DNA of 57,959 nucleotides, taken from positions 906 through 58,864 of the forward strand of contig DEZK01000032.1 in NCBI GenBank assembly GCA_002365175.1, in the 5' to 3' direction. Source of the stretch: Raskinella chloraquaticus (SeqCode). GTDB lineage: Bacteria; Pseudomonadota; Alphaproteobacteria; Rhizobiales; UBA4765. This document shows positions 44,081 through 54,081 of this stretch, piece by piece. Every line of letters begins with the position of its first letter. The stretch's first letter is position 1. The position numbers and the translations under genes are program-made. Under the pieces are notes generated by a model. That model ran no database searches. It saw only the letters and a program-made list of their open reading frames with translations, and was not told the DNA's origin.

Positions 44081-45634
44081 TCATTCCCACTCGATTGTCC
44101 CCGGCGGCTTGCTCGTCACGTCATAGGTGACGCGGTTTATGCCTTTGACCTCATTGATGATGCGGGTGGCGACCTGGGCGAGGAAGGCCATGTCGAAGGG
44201 GTAGAAATCAGCCGTCATGCCGTCAACCGAGGTTACCGCGCGCAGGGCCAGCACATGGTCATAGGTGCGCCCGTCGCCCATGACGCCAACGGTGCGCACC
44301 GGCAGCAGCACGGCGAAGGCCTGCCAGATCTTGTCGTAAAGCCCGGCGCGGCGGATTTCCTCCAGATAGATCACATCGGCCTGGCGCAGGATGGCGAGGC
44401 GCTCAGGCGTCACTTCGCCGGGAATGCGGATGGCAAGACCCGGTCCGGGAAAGGGATGGCGGGCGACGAAGGCCTCCGGCAGGCCAAGCTCTCGGCCCAG
44501 CATGCGCACCTCGTCCTTGAAGAGTTCGCGCAGCGGCTCCACGAGTTTCATGTTCATGCGCGCCGGCAGGCCGCCGACATTATGGTGCGACTTGATGGTG
44601 ACGGAGGGTCCGCCGGAATAGGAGACGCTCTCGATGACGTCGGGATAGAGCGTTCCCTGCGCCAGAAAATCGGCGCCGCCGCTTTTTTTCGCCTCCGCCT
44701 CGAACACATCGATGAAGAGGCGGCCGATGGTCTTGCGCTTTTCTTCCGGATCGGTGACGCCACAAAGCCCGTCCAGGAAAAGCTGCGAGGCGTCAACATG
44801 CACCAGGGGAATGTTGAAGCTGTCGCGAAAGAGCGTCACGACTTCAGCCGCCTCGCCGTGGCGCATCAGGCCGTGGTCAACCAGCACGCAGGTGAGCTGG
44901 TCGCCGATGGCCTCGTGGATCAGCACAGCGGCAACGGCTGAATCAACGCCGCCCGACAGGCCGCAGATCACCCGGCCTTTGCCCACCTGATTGCGGATGC
45001 GGGTAATCGCCTCGCTGCGATAGGCCGACATCGTCCAATCAGCCTCGATTCCAGCAATCCGGTGAACGAAATTCTGCAACAGCCTGGCGCCGTCCGGGGT
45101 GTGGACGACTTCGGGATGGAATTGCACCGCATAAAAGCGCCGCGCTTCATCGGCGATGGCGGCAAAGGGGGCATTGGCATTGCGGGCAATGACGGAAAAG
45201 CCCGGCGGCATGGTGGTGATGCGGTCGCCATGGCTCATCCACACGGGATAGGACTGGCCAGGTTGCCACACGCCTTCAAAGAGCGGTGATATGCCGGCAA
45301 TCTCCACCTCGGCGCGACCGAATTCGCGGGCATGCGCGCCCTCGACCTTGCCGCCCAGCTGGTGGGCCATCAATTGTTCGCCGTAGCAGATGCCCAGCAC
45401 CGGCACGCCGGCGTCAAAGGCTTCCGGCGGCGCCAGGGGCGCCTGCGCGTCATAGACGGACGCTGGTCCGCCGGAGAGGATGATCGCGCGTGGTTCCAGG
45501 CGCACCAGCGCGTCGGCGGCGCGGTTGAAGGGGATGACCTCGCAATAGACACCCGCCTCGCGCACCCGGCGGGCGATGAGCTGGGTGACCTGCGAACCGA
45601 AATCGATGATGAGGACGTTGGCCTTGGCTGTCAT
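44081..45634 (-). CDS. guaA: GMP synthase (glutamine-hydrolysing)
   Basis: Converts XMP to GMP. 517 residues: class I glutaminase domain with nucleophile in VLGICYGEQLMAHQLGG and the His-x-Glu in VQFHPEVVHT; ATP-pyrophosphatase domain with P-loop GLSGGVDSAVAA; dimerisation domain ending KPPGTIEWE. It works after GuaB (51767-53272). In related genomes guaA, rsmB and guaB form one cluster; here two chemoreceptor genes lie between guaA and rsmB. Confidence 0.97.
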   Translation of the reverse strand: MTAKANVLIIDFGSQVTQLIARRVREAGVYCEVIPFNRAADALVRLEPRAIILSGGPASVYDAQAPLAPPEAFDAGVPVLGICYGEQLMAHQLGGKVEGAHAREFGRAEVEIAGISPLFEGVWQPGQSYPVWMSHGDRITTMPPGFSVIARNANAPFAAIADEARRFYAVQFHPEVVHTPDGARLLQNFVHRIAGIEADWTMSAYRSEAITRIRNQVGKGRVICGLSGGVDSAVAAVLIHEAIGDQLTCVLVDHGLMRHGEAAEVVTLFRDSFNIPLVHVDASQLFLDGLCGVTDPEEKRKTIGRLFIDVFEAEAKKSGGADFLAQGTLYPDVIESVSYSGGPSVTIKSHHNVGGLPARMNMKLVEPLRELFKDEVRMLGRELGLPEAFVARHPFPGPGLAIRIPGEVTPERLAILRQADVIYLEEIRRAGLYDKIWQAFAVLLPVRTVGVMGDGRTYDHVLALRAVTSVDGMTADFYPFDMAFLAQVATRIINEVKGINRVTYDVTSKPPGTIEWE

Positions 45635-45691
45635 GCGCCTGACTAGCCGATGGCGCCGGCCTGATCAATCCACAAGCGCGCACAGGCTGTT

Positions 45692-45721
45692 GAGAAGCGG
45701 GAAGTTGCCTCCCCGCTTCTC
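45692..45721. terminator. strong hairpin between guaA and the chemoreceptor gene
   Basis: A 10-bp perfect stem, GAGAAGCGGG (45692-45701) with CCCGCTTCTC (45712-45721), and a 10-nt loop. It lies 17 bp downstream of the chemoreceptor stop and 58 bp before guaA. No T-run follows on either strand, so termination may be partial. Confidence 0.45.
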
Positions 45722-45738
45722 ACGCTTTGGCGCCGTCG

Positions 45739-47424
45739 TCAGGCAGCGCGCACAGTGGCAAGGAATTCCTCGACCTCTGCACGTAGGGTGGTTCCGTCGC
45801 GGTTGAGGGCGCTGGCAGCACTCAGCACCTGATGCGCGCCAGCGCCGGTCTGCTGGGCGCTGAGATTGACCGAACCGATATTCTCCGAGACCGCCGTCGT
45901 GCCATCGGCTGCATGCGAGACGTTGCGGGCGATTTCCTGGGTCGCCGCCCCCTGCTCATTGATGGCAGCGGCAATCGCAGCGGCAATGCCCGACACCGAA
46001 TTGATGGTGTCGGTGATGTCCTTGATCGCCGCAATCGATGATTGCGTGGCATTCTGGATGGCGGAAATCTGCCCGGTTATTTCGTCGGTTGCTTTCGACG
46101 TCTGGGTGGCGAGTTGTTTCACCTCCGCCGCGACGACAGCAAAACCGCGCCCCGCCTCGCCCGCCCGTGCGGCTTCGATGGTGGCGTTCAGTGCCAGCAG
46201 ATTGGTCTGGCCGGCGATGCTGTTGATCAGCTCAACCACATTGCCGATCGACTGGGCCGCCTGGGCGAGGAACTGCACCTTGCCGTCGGTCGCCTTCGCC
46301 TGATCGACCGCGCGCTGGATCATATTGTTTGATTCATTCACCCGTTGGCCGATCTCGGTGATCGAACTCGTGAGTTCCTCGGTGGCAGCAGCAACGGTGT
46401 GGACATTCTGTGTCGCTTCTTCGGAAGCGGCGGCAACAGCGACCGCCTGCCGGCTGGTTTCTTCCGACGTGCCCGACAAGGAGCGCGCGGTCTGTTCAAG
46501 CTCGGTCGCCGAACTCGATACCGAGGTCACAACCACGGCGATGCGATCCTGGAAGCCGCGCACCGCGCCGTCGAGAACCCTGGCGCGGCGCTCTTTTGCT
46601 TCCCGCTCCTTTTCCTGCGCCAGTGCCATCTCGCGATTTTCAATCATCCCCTGGCGGAACGTCTCGAGTGCGCCGGCGATCTGGCCAACCTCATCCTTCT
46701 GGCCAAGTGCGGGGATGGTGGTCTCCAGATTACCCGCAGCGATGGTGGTCATCGCCGCGACAATCCGCAGCATGGGGCGGATCACGGCAAAAATCGTCAA
46801 GGCGCTGGCAAAACCAATGATCAGAAAACCGCCGACGGTGGTTGTCAGGATCAGAACGAGACGGCTTTTCGCGGTGTCTGCCTCCGCCATCTCGGCGCCG
46901 CGATCAGCTGCGGCGCGATTGAGCGACTGGATGATGGAAAGCTGCTGGCGGATGCGATCGGCAATCGGTGCGCCTTCGAGCGCCACCTTGCCGCCGCCGT
47001 CGATGTCACCAGCGCGCGACAGGTCACGGACGCGGTGATAGACAGGCACATATTCGGCCAGATGCCGGCGCGCTTCGGCCATGGCGTTGCGGCCCTTCTC
47101 GAAAATGAGCATGGGCGTTAGTTCATCGATATCCCTGTTGAGCATCTTGAGCTCTTCGTCTGCCGTATCCTCGAAGCCCTTGCGCGCCTGCGCGGTCAGC
47201 TCCAGCGGCAGAAACTCAACGGCACGGAAAAAGGCGAGCGTGCGGGTCGTTGCGTCAGCCGACAGCAAGATGCGATGGGCGGCCCGGCGCCCGTCATCGA
47301 CCTTCTGCTTCACGCCGTCGATGGCATAAATGGCAATGACGGAGAGGCTTGCGGCCAGCATCACCATCATCAGCAGGGAACTCATCAGTTTGGGGGCAAG
47401 CTTGATATTGGACAGGCGTGGCAT
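45739..47424 (-). CDS. methyl-accepting chemotaxis protein (first of two paralogues)
   Basis: 561 residues: membrane helix at about 13-35, periplasmic helical sensor to about 187 (no named domain seen), second helix at about 190-213, HAMP (to about 270), and the cytoplasmic signalling domain with hairpin tip AGQTNLLALNATIEAARAGE and GFAVVAAEVKQLA. The C-terminus ends EEFLATVRAA, without a CheR-tethering pentapeptide. Same length and architecture as the neighbour at 47738. The ligand is unknown. Confidence 0.92.
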   Translation of the reverse strand: MPRLSNIKLAPKLMSSLLMMVMLAASLSVIAIYAIDGVKQKVDDGRRAAHRILLSADATTRTLAFFRAVEFLPLELTAQARKGFEDTADEELKMLNRDIDELTPMLIFEKGRNAMAEARRHLAEYVPVYHRVRDLSRAGDIDGGGKVALEGAPIADRIRQQLSIIQSLNRAAADRGAEMAEADTAKSRLVLILTTTVGGFLIIGFASALTIFAVIRPMLRIVAAMTTIAAGNLETTIPALGQKDEVGQIAGALETFRQGMIENREMALAQEKEREAKERRARVLDGAVRGFQDRIAVVVTSVSSSATELEQTARSLSGTSEETSRQAVAVAAASEEATQNVHTVAAATEELTSSITEIGQRVNESNNMIQRAVDQAKATDGKVQFLAQAAQSIGNVVELINSIAGQTNLLALNATIEAARAGEAGRGFAVVAAEVKQLATQTSKATDEITGQISAIQNATQSSIAAIKDITDTINSVSGIAAAIAAAINEQGAATQEIARNVSHAADGTTAVSENIGSVNLSAQQTGAGAHQVLSAASALNRDGTTLRAEVEEFLATVRAA

Positions 47425-47737
47425 GACATGGCTCCGAGCACAGGGCGTATCGCTGCGAGCATGTGAATATCAATCGTCAACCCAAAACAAATGCTCTATG
47501 TAATTTCCTCAGATTATTGTTATTGAAATAATAATTTGCATTATTTTGATCTAGCTAGAAATCAGTACTTTATTATATTACGAATACATCCATTAAAATG
47601 CACGATAATACAGAGTTTATTTATTCAAACCGCCTTCTGCCGGCACGTGGCGTCGCACATGATCATCAGGTTCTCAAACGAAAACGGCGGGACCAGATGG
47701 CCCCGCCGCCGCAGATAAAGTGACGTAAAATGCGATC
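47425..47737. other. AT-rich gap between the chemoreceptor genes
   Basis: 313 bp without a gene. 47480-47640 is AT-rich (for example TTATTGAAATAATAATTTGC) and probably holds the promoter of the chemoreceptor encoded at 45739-47424. The 47738-side end holds a terminator (listed separately). Confidence 0.5.
47681..47708 (-). terminator. rho-independent terminator of the second chemoreceptor gene
   Basis: Minus-strand stem CGGCGGG (47702-47708) with CCCGCCG (47685-47691) and a 10-nt loop, followed by TTTTCGTTT. It lies about 30 bp downstream of the chemoreceptor stop at 47738. Confidence 0.75.
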
Positions 47738-49423
47738 TCAGGCGGCGCGGACGGCCTTCAGGAAATTGTCCACCTCGCTCTTCAGCGCCTGACCATTGCC
47801 GTTGAGTGAGCCGGCAGCGGTCAGGACCTGCGAGGCGCCGGCACCGGTCTGCTGGGCGCTGACGCTGACCGAGCCGATATTCTCGGAAACCTCGACGGTG
47901 CCTTGCGCCGCGTGGCTGACGTTGCGGGCGATTTCCTGCGTCGCAGCAGCCTGCTGGTTGATGGCGGCGGCAATCGCGGTGGCAATCCCCGACACCTGAT
48001 CAATCGTTGAGGTGATGTCCTTGATGGCACCAATCGCCGATTGCGTGGCACTCTGGATGGCGGCGATCTGGCCGGAGATTTCCTCAGTCGCCTTCGACGT
48101 CTGGGTGGCCAGCTGTTTCACTTCCGAGGCCACCACGGCGAAGCCCTTGCCGGCCTCGCCCGCACGCGCGGCCTCGATGGTGGCGTTCAAGGCGAGGAGG
48201 TTGGTCTGCCCGGCGATATCGTTGATGAGATTGACGACATTGCCAATCGACTGGGCTGCCTGCGAGAGGAACTGCACCTGGCCGTCGGTCGCCTTTGCCT
48301 GATCAACCGCGCGCTGGATCATCGAATTCGATTCATTGACCCGCTGACCGATCTCGGCAATCGAGCTGGTGAGCTCTTCTGTGGCAGCGGCAACAGTGTG
48401 GACATTCTGGGTCGCTTCTTCGGAGGCAGCCGCAACGGTTGATGCCTGCTGACTGGTTTCTTCCGACGTCGCCGTCATCGAGCGTGCCGTCTGCTCAAGC
48501 TGGGAGGCGGCGCTTGATACCGAGCTGACGACCTTGCCGATGCGATCTTCAAAGCCACGCACCAGATCTTCAAGTGCGCGAGCGCGGTGCTCCTTGGCCG
48601 CCTGCTCCGCCATCTGCCTGGTAACGTTCTCGCGGCTGTCGATCATGCTCTGCTTGAACACCTGAAGAGCGGTGGCAATGCGCCCTACCTCGTCCCTGCG
48701 ACCCAGTGATGGAATGTCGGTATCAAGCTTGCCCTCAGCAATCTTGCCCATGGCGCCGACGATACCGACCATCGGCTTGCTGACGCCGAAAATGATCATG
48801 GCTGCGGCGGAACCGATGATGGCCAAGCCACCAACTGCACCGATCACCAGCATCAGCAGCTTGCCGTATTCGACATTGCCACGCGTATCCGCGGCGGCCT
48901 TGATCAGACGGGCTTGATTGCGCTCGTCAATGCCTTCAAACGCTGCGCGCATGTCTTCGGCCAACGGGGCGCCTTCGAGCGCTACCTTCGTCCCGCCGTC
49001 CAGATCGCCCTTGCGCGACAGCTCGGTGGTGCGCTTTTCGATATCGGCATATTTCTTCAGGGCGGCGCGGACCTTGGCCATGTCCTGTTTGTCCTGCTCG
49101 ACGATCAGGATCGGTTCCAGCTCGTTGAGATTCTTGTTGAGTTCACTCAACTCGTGTTTCAAGTCGTTCTCGATTTTCTTGCGTGCGTCCTCGGTGAGTT
49201 CAAGCGGCAGGAATTCGACACCACGGAAGTAAGCGAGCATATGCTTCGCTGAGTCAGCGGCAAGATTGCTGCGACGGGCGTCCTGTAGTGATGCTTCGAA
49301 GGCGGTACTGACGGAATTCAGCGATATCGTGGCGAAAACACCCAGCGCACCCGACAGGGCGGCCATCAACAGCAGCATCGACAGCAGCTTGGGGGTGAGG
49401 GAAATATTCTTCAGGCTCGGCAT
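47738..49423 (-). CDS. methyl-accepting chemotaxis protein (second paralogue)
   Basis: 561 residues with the same plan as its neighbour: membrane helices at about 12-33 and 190-213, HAMP with SLGRRDEVGRIATALQVFKQ, and the signalling hairpin (AGQTNLLALNATIEAARAGE, GFAVVASEVKQLA). Sensor regions of the two differ much more than the signalling domains; from about SEETS onward they are nearly identical. They probably arose by duplication and feed one receptor array with different inputs. It has its own terminator. Confidence 0.92.
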   Translation of the reverse strand: MPSLKNISLTPKLLSMLLLMAALSGALGVFATISLNSVSTAFEASLQDARRSNLAADSAKHMLAYFRGVEFLPLELTEDARKKIENDLKHELSELNKNLNELEPILIVEQDKQDMAKVRAALKKYADIEKRTTELSRKGDLDGGTKVALEGAPLAEDMRAAFEGIDERNQARLIKAAADTRGNVEYGKLLMLVIGAVGGLAIIGSAAAMIIFGVSKPMVGIVGAMGKIAEGKLDTDIPSLGRRDEVGRIATALQVFKQSMIDSRENVTRQMAEQAAKEHRARALEDLVRGFEDRIGKVVSSVSSAASQLEQTARSMTATSEETSQQASTVAAASEEATQNVHTVAAATEELTSSIAEIGQRVNESNSMIQRAVDQAKATDGQVQFLSQAAQSIGNVVNLINDIAGQTNLLALNATIEAARAGEAGKGFAVVASEVKQLATQTSKATEEISGQIAAIQSATQSAIGAIKDITSTIDQVSGIATAIAAAINQQAAATQEIARNVSHAAQGTVEVSENIGSVSVSAQQTGAGASQVLTAAGSLNGNGQALKSEVDNFLKAVRAA

Positions 49424-49561
49424 CGGTCGTCTCCGGCGTCATGAAAGTCTGCGACCTGTCCGCGAGGGTTCGCGCAGGCGCCATTAAATTGTCTTGACGC
49501 AGGCTCGGTGAATTTGGTTAGCGATCGGTTACGATTTTGCTTGGCGGCGACGAATTGTTGA

Positions 49562-50887
49562 TCAATGTGGCGTCGTTGAAATGGGCGCTTTTTGTAATGC
49601 GCATACGTAAAATGCATCTGTCTGGCTCGCTTTCGGCGATAGCCGAAGGCCAGAAAAATGATCAAACGCAGGCGGTTGCGCGGGGGGCTCGCCGCCCATC
49701 AGACGGCGCCAGCGCGCCGTGTGATCTACGGGTGCGAACGCACGACCCGGCTCAGTGCACAAATAAGCGGCAATACGCTCTTCATTCTCTTCCGCCAGCA
49801 GCGAACAGGTGATGTAGACGAGTTCACCGCCCGGCTTCAGCAATCTGGCGGCATGGTGCAGAATCGCGTCCTGCTCGCTGACACGCACGGAGATCGCCGT
49901 CTCCCTCAGCCGCCATTTGGCGTCCGGCCGGCGCCGCCACGTGCCCGAGCCGGTGCACGGCACATCGAGCACGACACGGTCGAGCCTGCCTTGAAGATCC
50001 TCGAGCACGGCAGCATTGCCCGGCGCCAGCACCTGACAATTGCGCACCCCGGCGCGCTCAAGGCGCTGGTGGATGGGTGCCAGGCGATGGCGGTCGGCAT
50101 CCCAGGCGTAAAGCTGGCCACGATTTTCCATGGACGCCGCCAAGGCCAGCGTCTTGCCGCCGCCGCCCGCACAAAGATCAGCCACCTGCATGCCGGGGCG
50201 TGCATCCGCCAGCAGGGCCGCAATCTGCGAGCCTTCATCCTGGATTTCGATCTGCCCTTTCTGATAGGCCGCCTCGCTTTCGATGTGGGGCGCGCGGGCG
50301 CTGCCTTGCGGGGCGGGAATGCGGATGGCGGCGGGCGCGAACCTGCCGGGGCCGGCGCCATAGGCCGCGAGGTGCGCCAGCATGTGGGCGCGATCGCTCT
50401 TGAGTGTGTTGACGCGCAGATCGAGCGGCGCACGCTGGCTCATAGCGGCGACCTCACCTGCCCTGCCCTCGCCATAGACACGGGCAAGGCGCGAGTCGAG
50501 CCAGGCGGGGTAATCGCCACGTATCGGCTCATCTGCATCATCGAGGGATCGCGGCGCGGCCAGGCGCGCCTCTTCATCCGCGCTCAGGGCCTGCGGCGCA
50601 AACCGCTCGCCGGTAAACAAGCGCGCGGCAGCGTCAAGCGTGCCGTTTTCGAAGGCAGCCAGCGCCAGCACGAGATCGCGCGGAGTGTCGCCGCCAATCC
50701 GCCAGGCAAGTGACGAGCGCTTGCGCAGCACATCAAACACCAGCGTGCCGATGGCATTGCGATCGCCCGATCCGGCAAAGCGGTGGGCCTTGCCCCAATC
50801 GGCCAGCGCTTCGCTCGCCGGGCGGTGGCGGGTGAAGATATCGGCTAGGACAGCGATGGCGGCTTCATGGCGGGCGGCTGGGGTCAT
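49562..50887 (-). CDS. 16S rRNA cytosine-C5 methyltransferase, RsmB-like
   Basis: SAM-dependent RNA m5C methyltransferase of the NOL1/NOP2/Sun family. 441 residues: N-terminal NusB-like helical domain, SAM motif VADLCAGGGGKTLALA, and the two catalytic-cysteine motifs DVPCTGSGTW and YITCSLLAEENE. E. coli RsmB methylates C967 of 16S rRNA; alphaproteobacterial members of this branch are usually named RsmB. It lies 30 bp after the TrmH-like gene. Confidence 0.9.
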   Translation of the reverse strand: MTPAARHEAAIAVLADIFTRHRPASEALADWGKAHRFAGSGDRNAIGTLVFDVLRKRSSLAWRIGGDTPRDLVLALAAFENGTLDAAARLFTGERFAPQALSADEEARLAAPRSLDDADEPIRGDYPAWLDSRLARVYGEGRAGEVAAMSQRAPLDLRVNTLKSDRAHMLAHLAAYGAGPGRFAPAAIRIPAPQGSARAPHIESEAAYQKGQIEIQDEGSQIAALLADARPGMQVADLCAGGGGKTLALAASMENRGQLYAWDADRHRLAPIHQRLERAGVRNCQVLAPGNAAVLEDLQGRLDRVVLDVPCTGSGTWRRRPDAKWRLRETAISVRVSEQDAILHHAARLLKPGGELVYITCSLLAEENEERIAAYLCTEPGRAFAPVDHTARWRRLMGGEPPAQPPAFDHFSGLRLSPKASQTDAFYVCALQKAPISTTPH

Positions 50888-50917
50888 GGCCTGATGTCTA
50901 TCAGCAGGCGCATGAAA

Positions 50918-51715
50918 TCAAGTGCGGCGCGTCAATTCATAAAGGGCGATGGCGGCACTCGTTGCGACGTTGAGTGAATCCCAGCCTGCCGCCATGGTGA
51001 TACGGACGCCATCGCATGCGCCAAGGATATCCGGCGCAAGCCCCGCCCCTTCACTGCCAACCAGAAGCGCGCAGCGGGCGCGTGGCGTGATTGATGATAC
51101 TTCCCGGTCGGCGGACGGCGACAGGGCCAGCACCTGCACATCATGGGCGGCAAGGGTGCGCAGCATCGCTGCCCCGTCATCTGCAAAGGCGATCGGCAGG
51201 GTGAGCGCGGCGCCGACCGAGACGCGGATCGCCTTGCGATAGAGCGGATCGCAGCAGGTCGTATCGAGCGCCACCATATCGACGCCAAATGCCGCTGCGT
51301 TGCGCAGCAGCGCGCCCAGATTGTCATGATTGGCAATGCCGATGGCGGCCAGAAGGCGGGCAGTAGCGGGCAGGCCATCAAGGGCAGCGTCAAGCCTCAC
51401 CCGCTCGCCGCGTCGCCCGAGCGCCAGAATACCGCGATGAAGCGGAAAGCCGGCAATCTGTGAGAGAACTTCCTTTGGCGCATGATAGAGCGGCGGGCTC
51501 GACGGGCAGGCGGCGGCGAGCGAGCCATAGCGCTGCACATGATGGCTTTCGACAAGAACCGAATGAACGGCAAAGCGGCTCTGCGCCAGCAGGCGTTGCA
51601 CGACCACATCGCCCTCGGCAACGAACAGCCCGTCATCGCGCGCGAGATCGCGTTCGCGGACAAAGCGATAGGGAGCGATACGCTGATCATCGGGATCGGC
51701 GATGAATATTGCCAT
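50918..51715 (-). CDS. TrmH-family RNA 2'-O-methyltransferase
   Basis: 265 residues: N-terminal substrate-binding domain, then the SPOUT fold with its trefoil-knot motifs NHDNLGALLRNAAAFG, LLVGSEGAGLAPDIL and ITMAAGWDSLNVATSAAIAL. The target (tRNA or rRNA) cannot be told. ATG 51715 was chosen; a GTG one codon earlier is possible. Between guaB (51 bp upstream) and rsmB. Confidence 0.88.
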   Translation of the reverse strand: MAIFIADPDDQRIAPYRFVRERDLARDDGLFVAEGDVVVQRLLAQSRFAVHSVLVESHHVQRYGSLAAACPSSPPLYHAPKEVLSQIAGFPLHRGILALGRRGERVRLDAALDGLPATARLLAAIGIANHDNLGALLRNAAAFGVDMVALDTTCCDPLYRKAIRVSVGAALTLPIAFADDGAAMLRTLAAHDVQVLALSPSADREVSSITPRARCALLVGSEGAGLAPDILGACDGVRITMAAGWDSLNVATSAAIALYELTRRT

Positions 51716-51766
51716 CACCGCAGGCTCTTCTCCAAGCGCTCGCCCCTGTCCAGCTGCGCCTTGCCG

Positions 51767-53272
51767 CTACACCCGGTAGTTCGGGCTCTCGCGGGTGATC
51801 GTGACGTCGTGGACATGGCTTTCGCGCAGCGAGGCGCCGGAGATGCGGATGAACTGCGCCTTGGCCTGAAAATCGGCGATGGTGGCAGCGCCCGTATAGC
51901 CCATGGCCGCCCTGAGGCCGCCTGCCAGCTGATGCAGCACCTGGGCGACCGGCCCCTTATACGGCACCTGCCCTTCGATGCCTTCGGGCACCAGCTTCAT
52001 CTGGTCGCGCACTTCAGCCTGGAAATAGCGGTCAGCCGAGCCGCGCGCCATGGCGCCAAGCGAGCCCATGCCGCGATAGGCCTTATAGGAGCGGCCCTGA
52101 TGGAGGTAGACTTCGCCCGGGCTCTCGTCGGTGCCTGCCAGCAGCGAGCCGATCATCGCAACCGAGGCGCCGGCGGCAATCGCCTTGGCAAGGTCGCCTG
52201 AATATTTGATGCCACCATCGGCGATCACCGGCACATCTTTATCTCGGGCTACCGAGACTGCTTCAAGAATGGCGGTGAGCTGGGGCACGCCGACACCTGC
52301 AACGATGCGTGTGGTGCAGATCGAGCCCGGGCCGATGCCGACCTTGATGGCATCCGCGCCTGCGTCAATGAGGGCGCGCGCGCCCTCGGCGGTTGCGACA
52401 TTGCCGGCTGCGACCTGTACATGATTGCTCATGCGCTTGACGCGGCGCACCGCCTCCAGCACGCGCTCGGAATGGCCATGCGCGGTATCGATCACCAGCA
52501 GGTCGACACCAGCGGCAATCAGCCGCTCGGAGCGCTCAAAACCCTCATCGCCCGTGGTGGACGCAGCCGCCACACGCAGGCGCCCCTGCTCATCCTTGCA
52601 GGCATTGGGGTGAAGCTGGGCTTTTTCGATATCCTTCACCGTCATCAGACCGATGCAGCGCCCGTCATCGTCGACCACCACGAGCTTTTCAATGCGATAC
52701 TGGTGCAGGAGCCGCTTTGCTTCATCCTGCGGCACGCCATCGCGCACCGTGATGAGGCGCTCATGGGTCATCAGCTCGGCGACCGGCTGATCGGGATTGG
52801 TGGCAAAGCGCACGTCGCGATGGGTGAGGATGCCAACAAGCGTCGAGGGGCTGGTGCCGCCTTCCTTGGTGACCGGCAGCCCGGAAATGCCATGGCGGCG
52901 CATCAGTTCGAGCGCCTGCGCGAGGGTTGCCTGCGGATGGACAGTGATGGGATGGCGCACCACCCCTGATTCAAAGCGCTTGACGCGCGCCACATCGCTT
53001 GCCTGCTGATCGGGCTCGAGATTGCGATGAATGACGCCGATGCCCCCCGCCTGCGCCATGGCGATGGCAAGATTGGCTTCCGTCACAGTATCCATGGCAG
53101 CCGAAATGATCGGCAGATTGAGGCTGATGGTGCGGGTGATCCGGCTTCCCACATCAACCATGCCGGGCAGCACTTCCGAATGGCCGGGACGCAGCAGAAC
53201 GTCGTCGAAGGTCAGCGCCTCGCGGGCACGCCAGCTATCAGACGTCTCAATGAATCTGGGGCTTTCCGTCAT
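51767..53272 (-). CDS. guaB: IMP dehydrogenase
   Basis: Oxidises IMP to XMP, the rate-limiting step toward GMP. 501 residues: ALTFDDVLLRPGHSEVLP start block, two CBS domains at about 105-215, catalytic Cys in GPGSICTTRIVAG, and the active-site flap (YRGMGSLGAM). ATG 53272 was chosen: GGAG lies about 9 nt upstream and the protein then begins MTESPRF; an upstream start at 53356 would add 28 non-homologous residues. Confidence 0.96.
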   Translation of the reverse strand: MTESPRFIETSDSWRAREALTFDDVLLRPGHSEVLPGMVDVGSRITRTISLNLPIISAAMDTVTEANLAIAMAQAGGIGVIHRNLEPDQQASDVARVKRFESGVVRHPITVHPQATLAQALELMRRHGISGLPVTKEGGTSPSTLVGILTHRDVRFATNPDQPVAELMTHERLITVRDGVPQDEAKRLLHQYRIEKLVVVDDDGRCIGLMTVKDIEKAQLHPNACKDEQGRLRVAAASTTGDEGFERSERLIAAGVDLLVIDTAHGHSERVLEAVRRVKRMSNHVQVAAGNVATAEGARALIDAGADAIKVGIGPGSICTTRIVAGVGVPQLTAILEAVSVARDKDVPVIADGGIKYSGDLAKAIAAGASVAMIGSLLAGTDESPGEVYLHQGRSYKAYRGMGSLGAMARGSADRYFQAEVRDQMKLVPEGIEGQVPYKGPVAQVLHQLAGGLRAAMGYTGAATIADFQAKAQFIRISGASLRESHVHDVTITRESPNYRV

Positions 53273-53385
53273 TGCCAACACTCCGTGAAGCGGCGCCGCT
53301 AGCGCTGCGAGGTTGGCGCGGTTCGTTATCATGGGATTCCATCCGCGTATAGGCATGATGCGATAATATAGTGAGAGTACGGCGT

Positions 53386-54081
53386 TTATTCGGATGCGGT
53401 GCCGCGAAAGCCGGTTGCCAGCAGGTACAATTCAGCCGATCCGGCACGGCTTGCCGGCGGCTTGACGTGACGCACCTGGCGGAACGCCTGTTTGAGTGTG
53501 GTCAGGAGTGCGGGCGCCGCGCCGCCCTGAAACACCTTGGCGAGAAAAACACCGCCCGGCTTCAACACTTCAATCGCAAAGGCGCCTGCCTCCTCGGCAA
53601 GCGCCATGATGCGCAGATGGTCGGTCTGGCGATGACCGATGGTGTTTGGCGCCATATCCGACATCACAACATCGGCCGGCCCGCCCAGCCTTTCCTTCAG
53701 GAGGTCCGGGGCTTTGTCGTCGCTGAAATCGATCTGGGTGAAATCGACGCCGGGAATGCTCGCCATATCGAGAATATCGATGGCGACCACCCTGCCCTTG
53801 CCGTCCGCCGCGCCACTGCGCATCGCCGCAAGCTCGCTCCAACCGCCAGGGGCGGCACCAAGATCGACGATGCGCTGGCCGCTTTTCAGAAATTTATAGC
53901 GATCATCGATCTCCATCAGCTTATAGATCGCCCGCGAGCGATGCCCCTCGGCGCGGGCGCGATGGACGTAAGGGTCGCTGAGCTGGCGCTCGATCCAGCG
54001 GGTCGAGCCGACAGTGCGACCCTTGGCGGTGCGGATACGCTCGCCCTTGTTGCGGTGATTGCCGCCGCCTGAACCGGTCAT
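53386..54081 (-). CDS. rlmE: 23S rRNA (uridine-2'-O-)methyltransferase
   Basis: Methylates the 2'-OH of U2552 in the peptidyl-transferase A loop. 231 residues: RSRAIYKLMEID with the catalytic Lys, SAM motif VDLGAAPGGWSEL, and the Asp in VMSDMAPNTIGHRQTDHLR. Overlaps the ppx/gppA gene by 4 bp. A short basic Gly-rich N-terminal tail (GSGGGNHRNKGERIR) precedes the domain. Confidence 0.95.
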   Translation of the reverse strand: MTGSGGGNHRNKGERIRTAKGRTVGSTRWIERQLSDPYVHRARAEGHRSRAIYKLMEIDDRYKFLKSGQRIVDLGAAPGGWSELAAMRSGAADGKGRVVAIDILDMASIPGVDFTQIDFSDDKAPDLLKERLGGPADVVMSDMAPNTIGHRQTDHLRIMALAEEAGAFAIEVLKPGGVFLAKVFQGGAAPALLTTLKQAFRQVRHVKPPASRAGSAELYLLATGFRGTASE

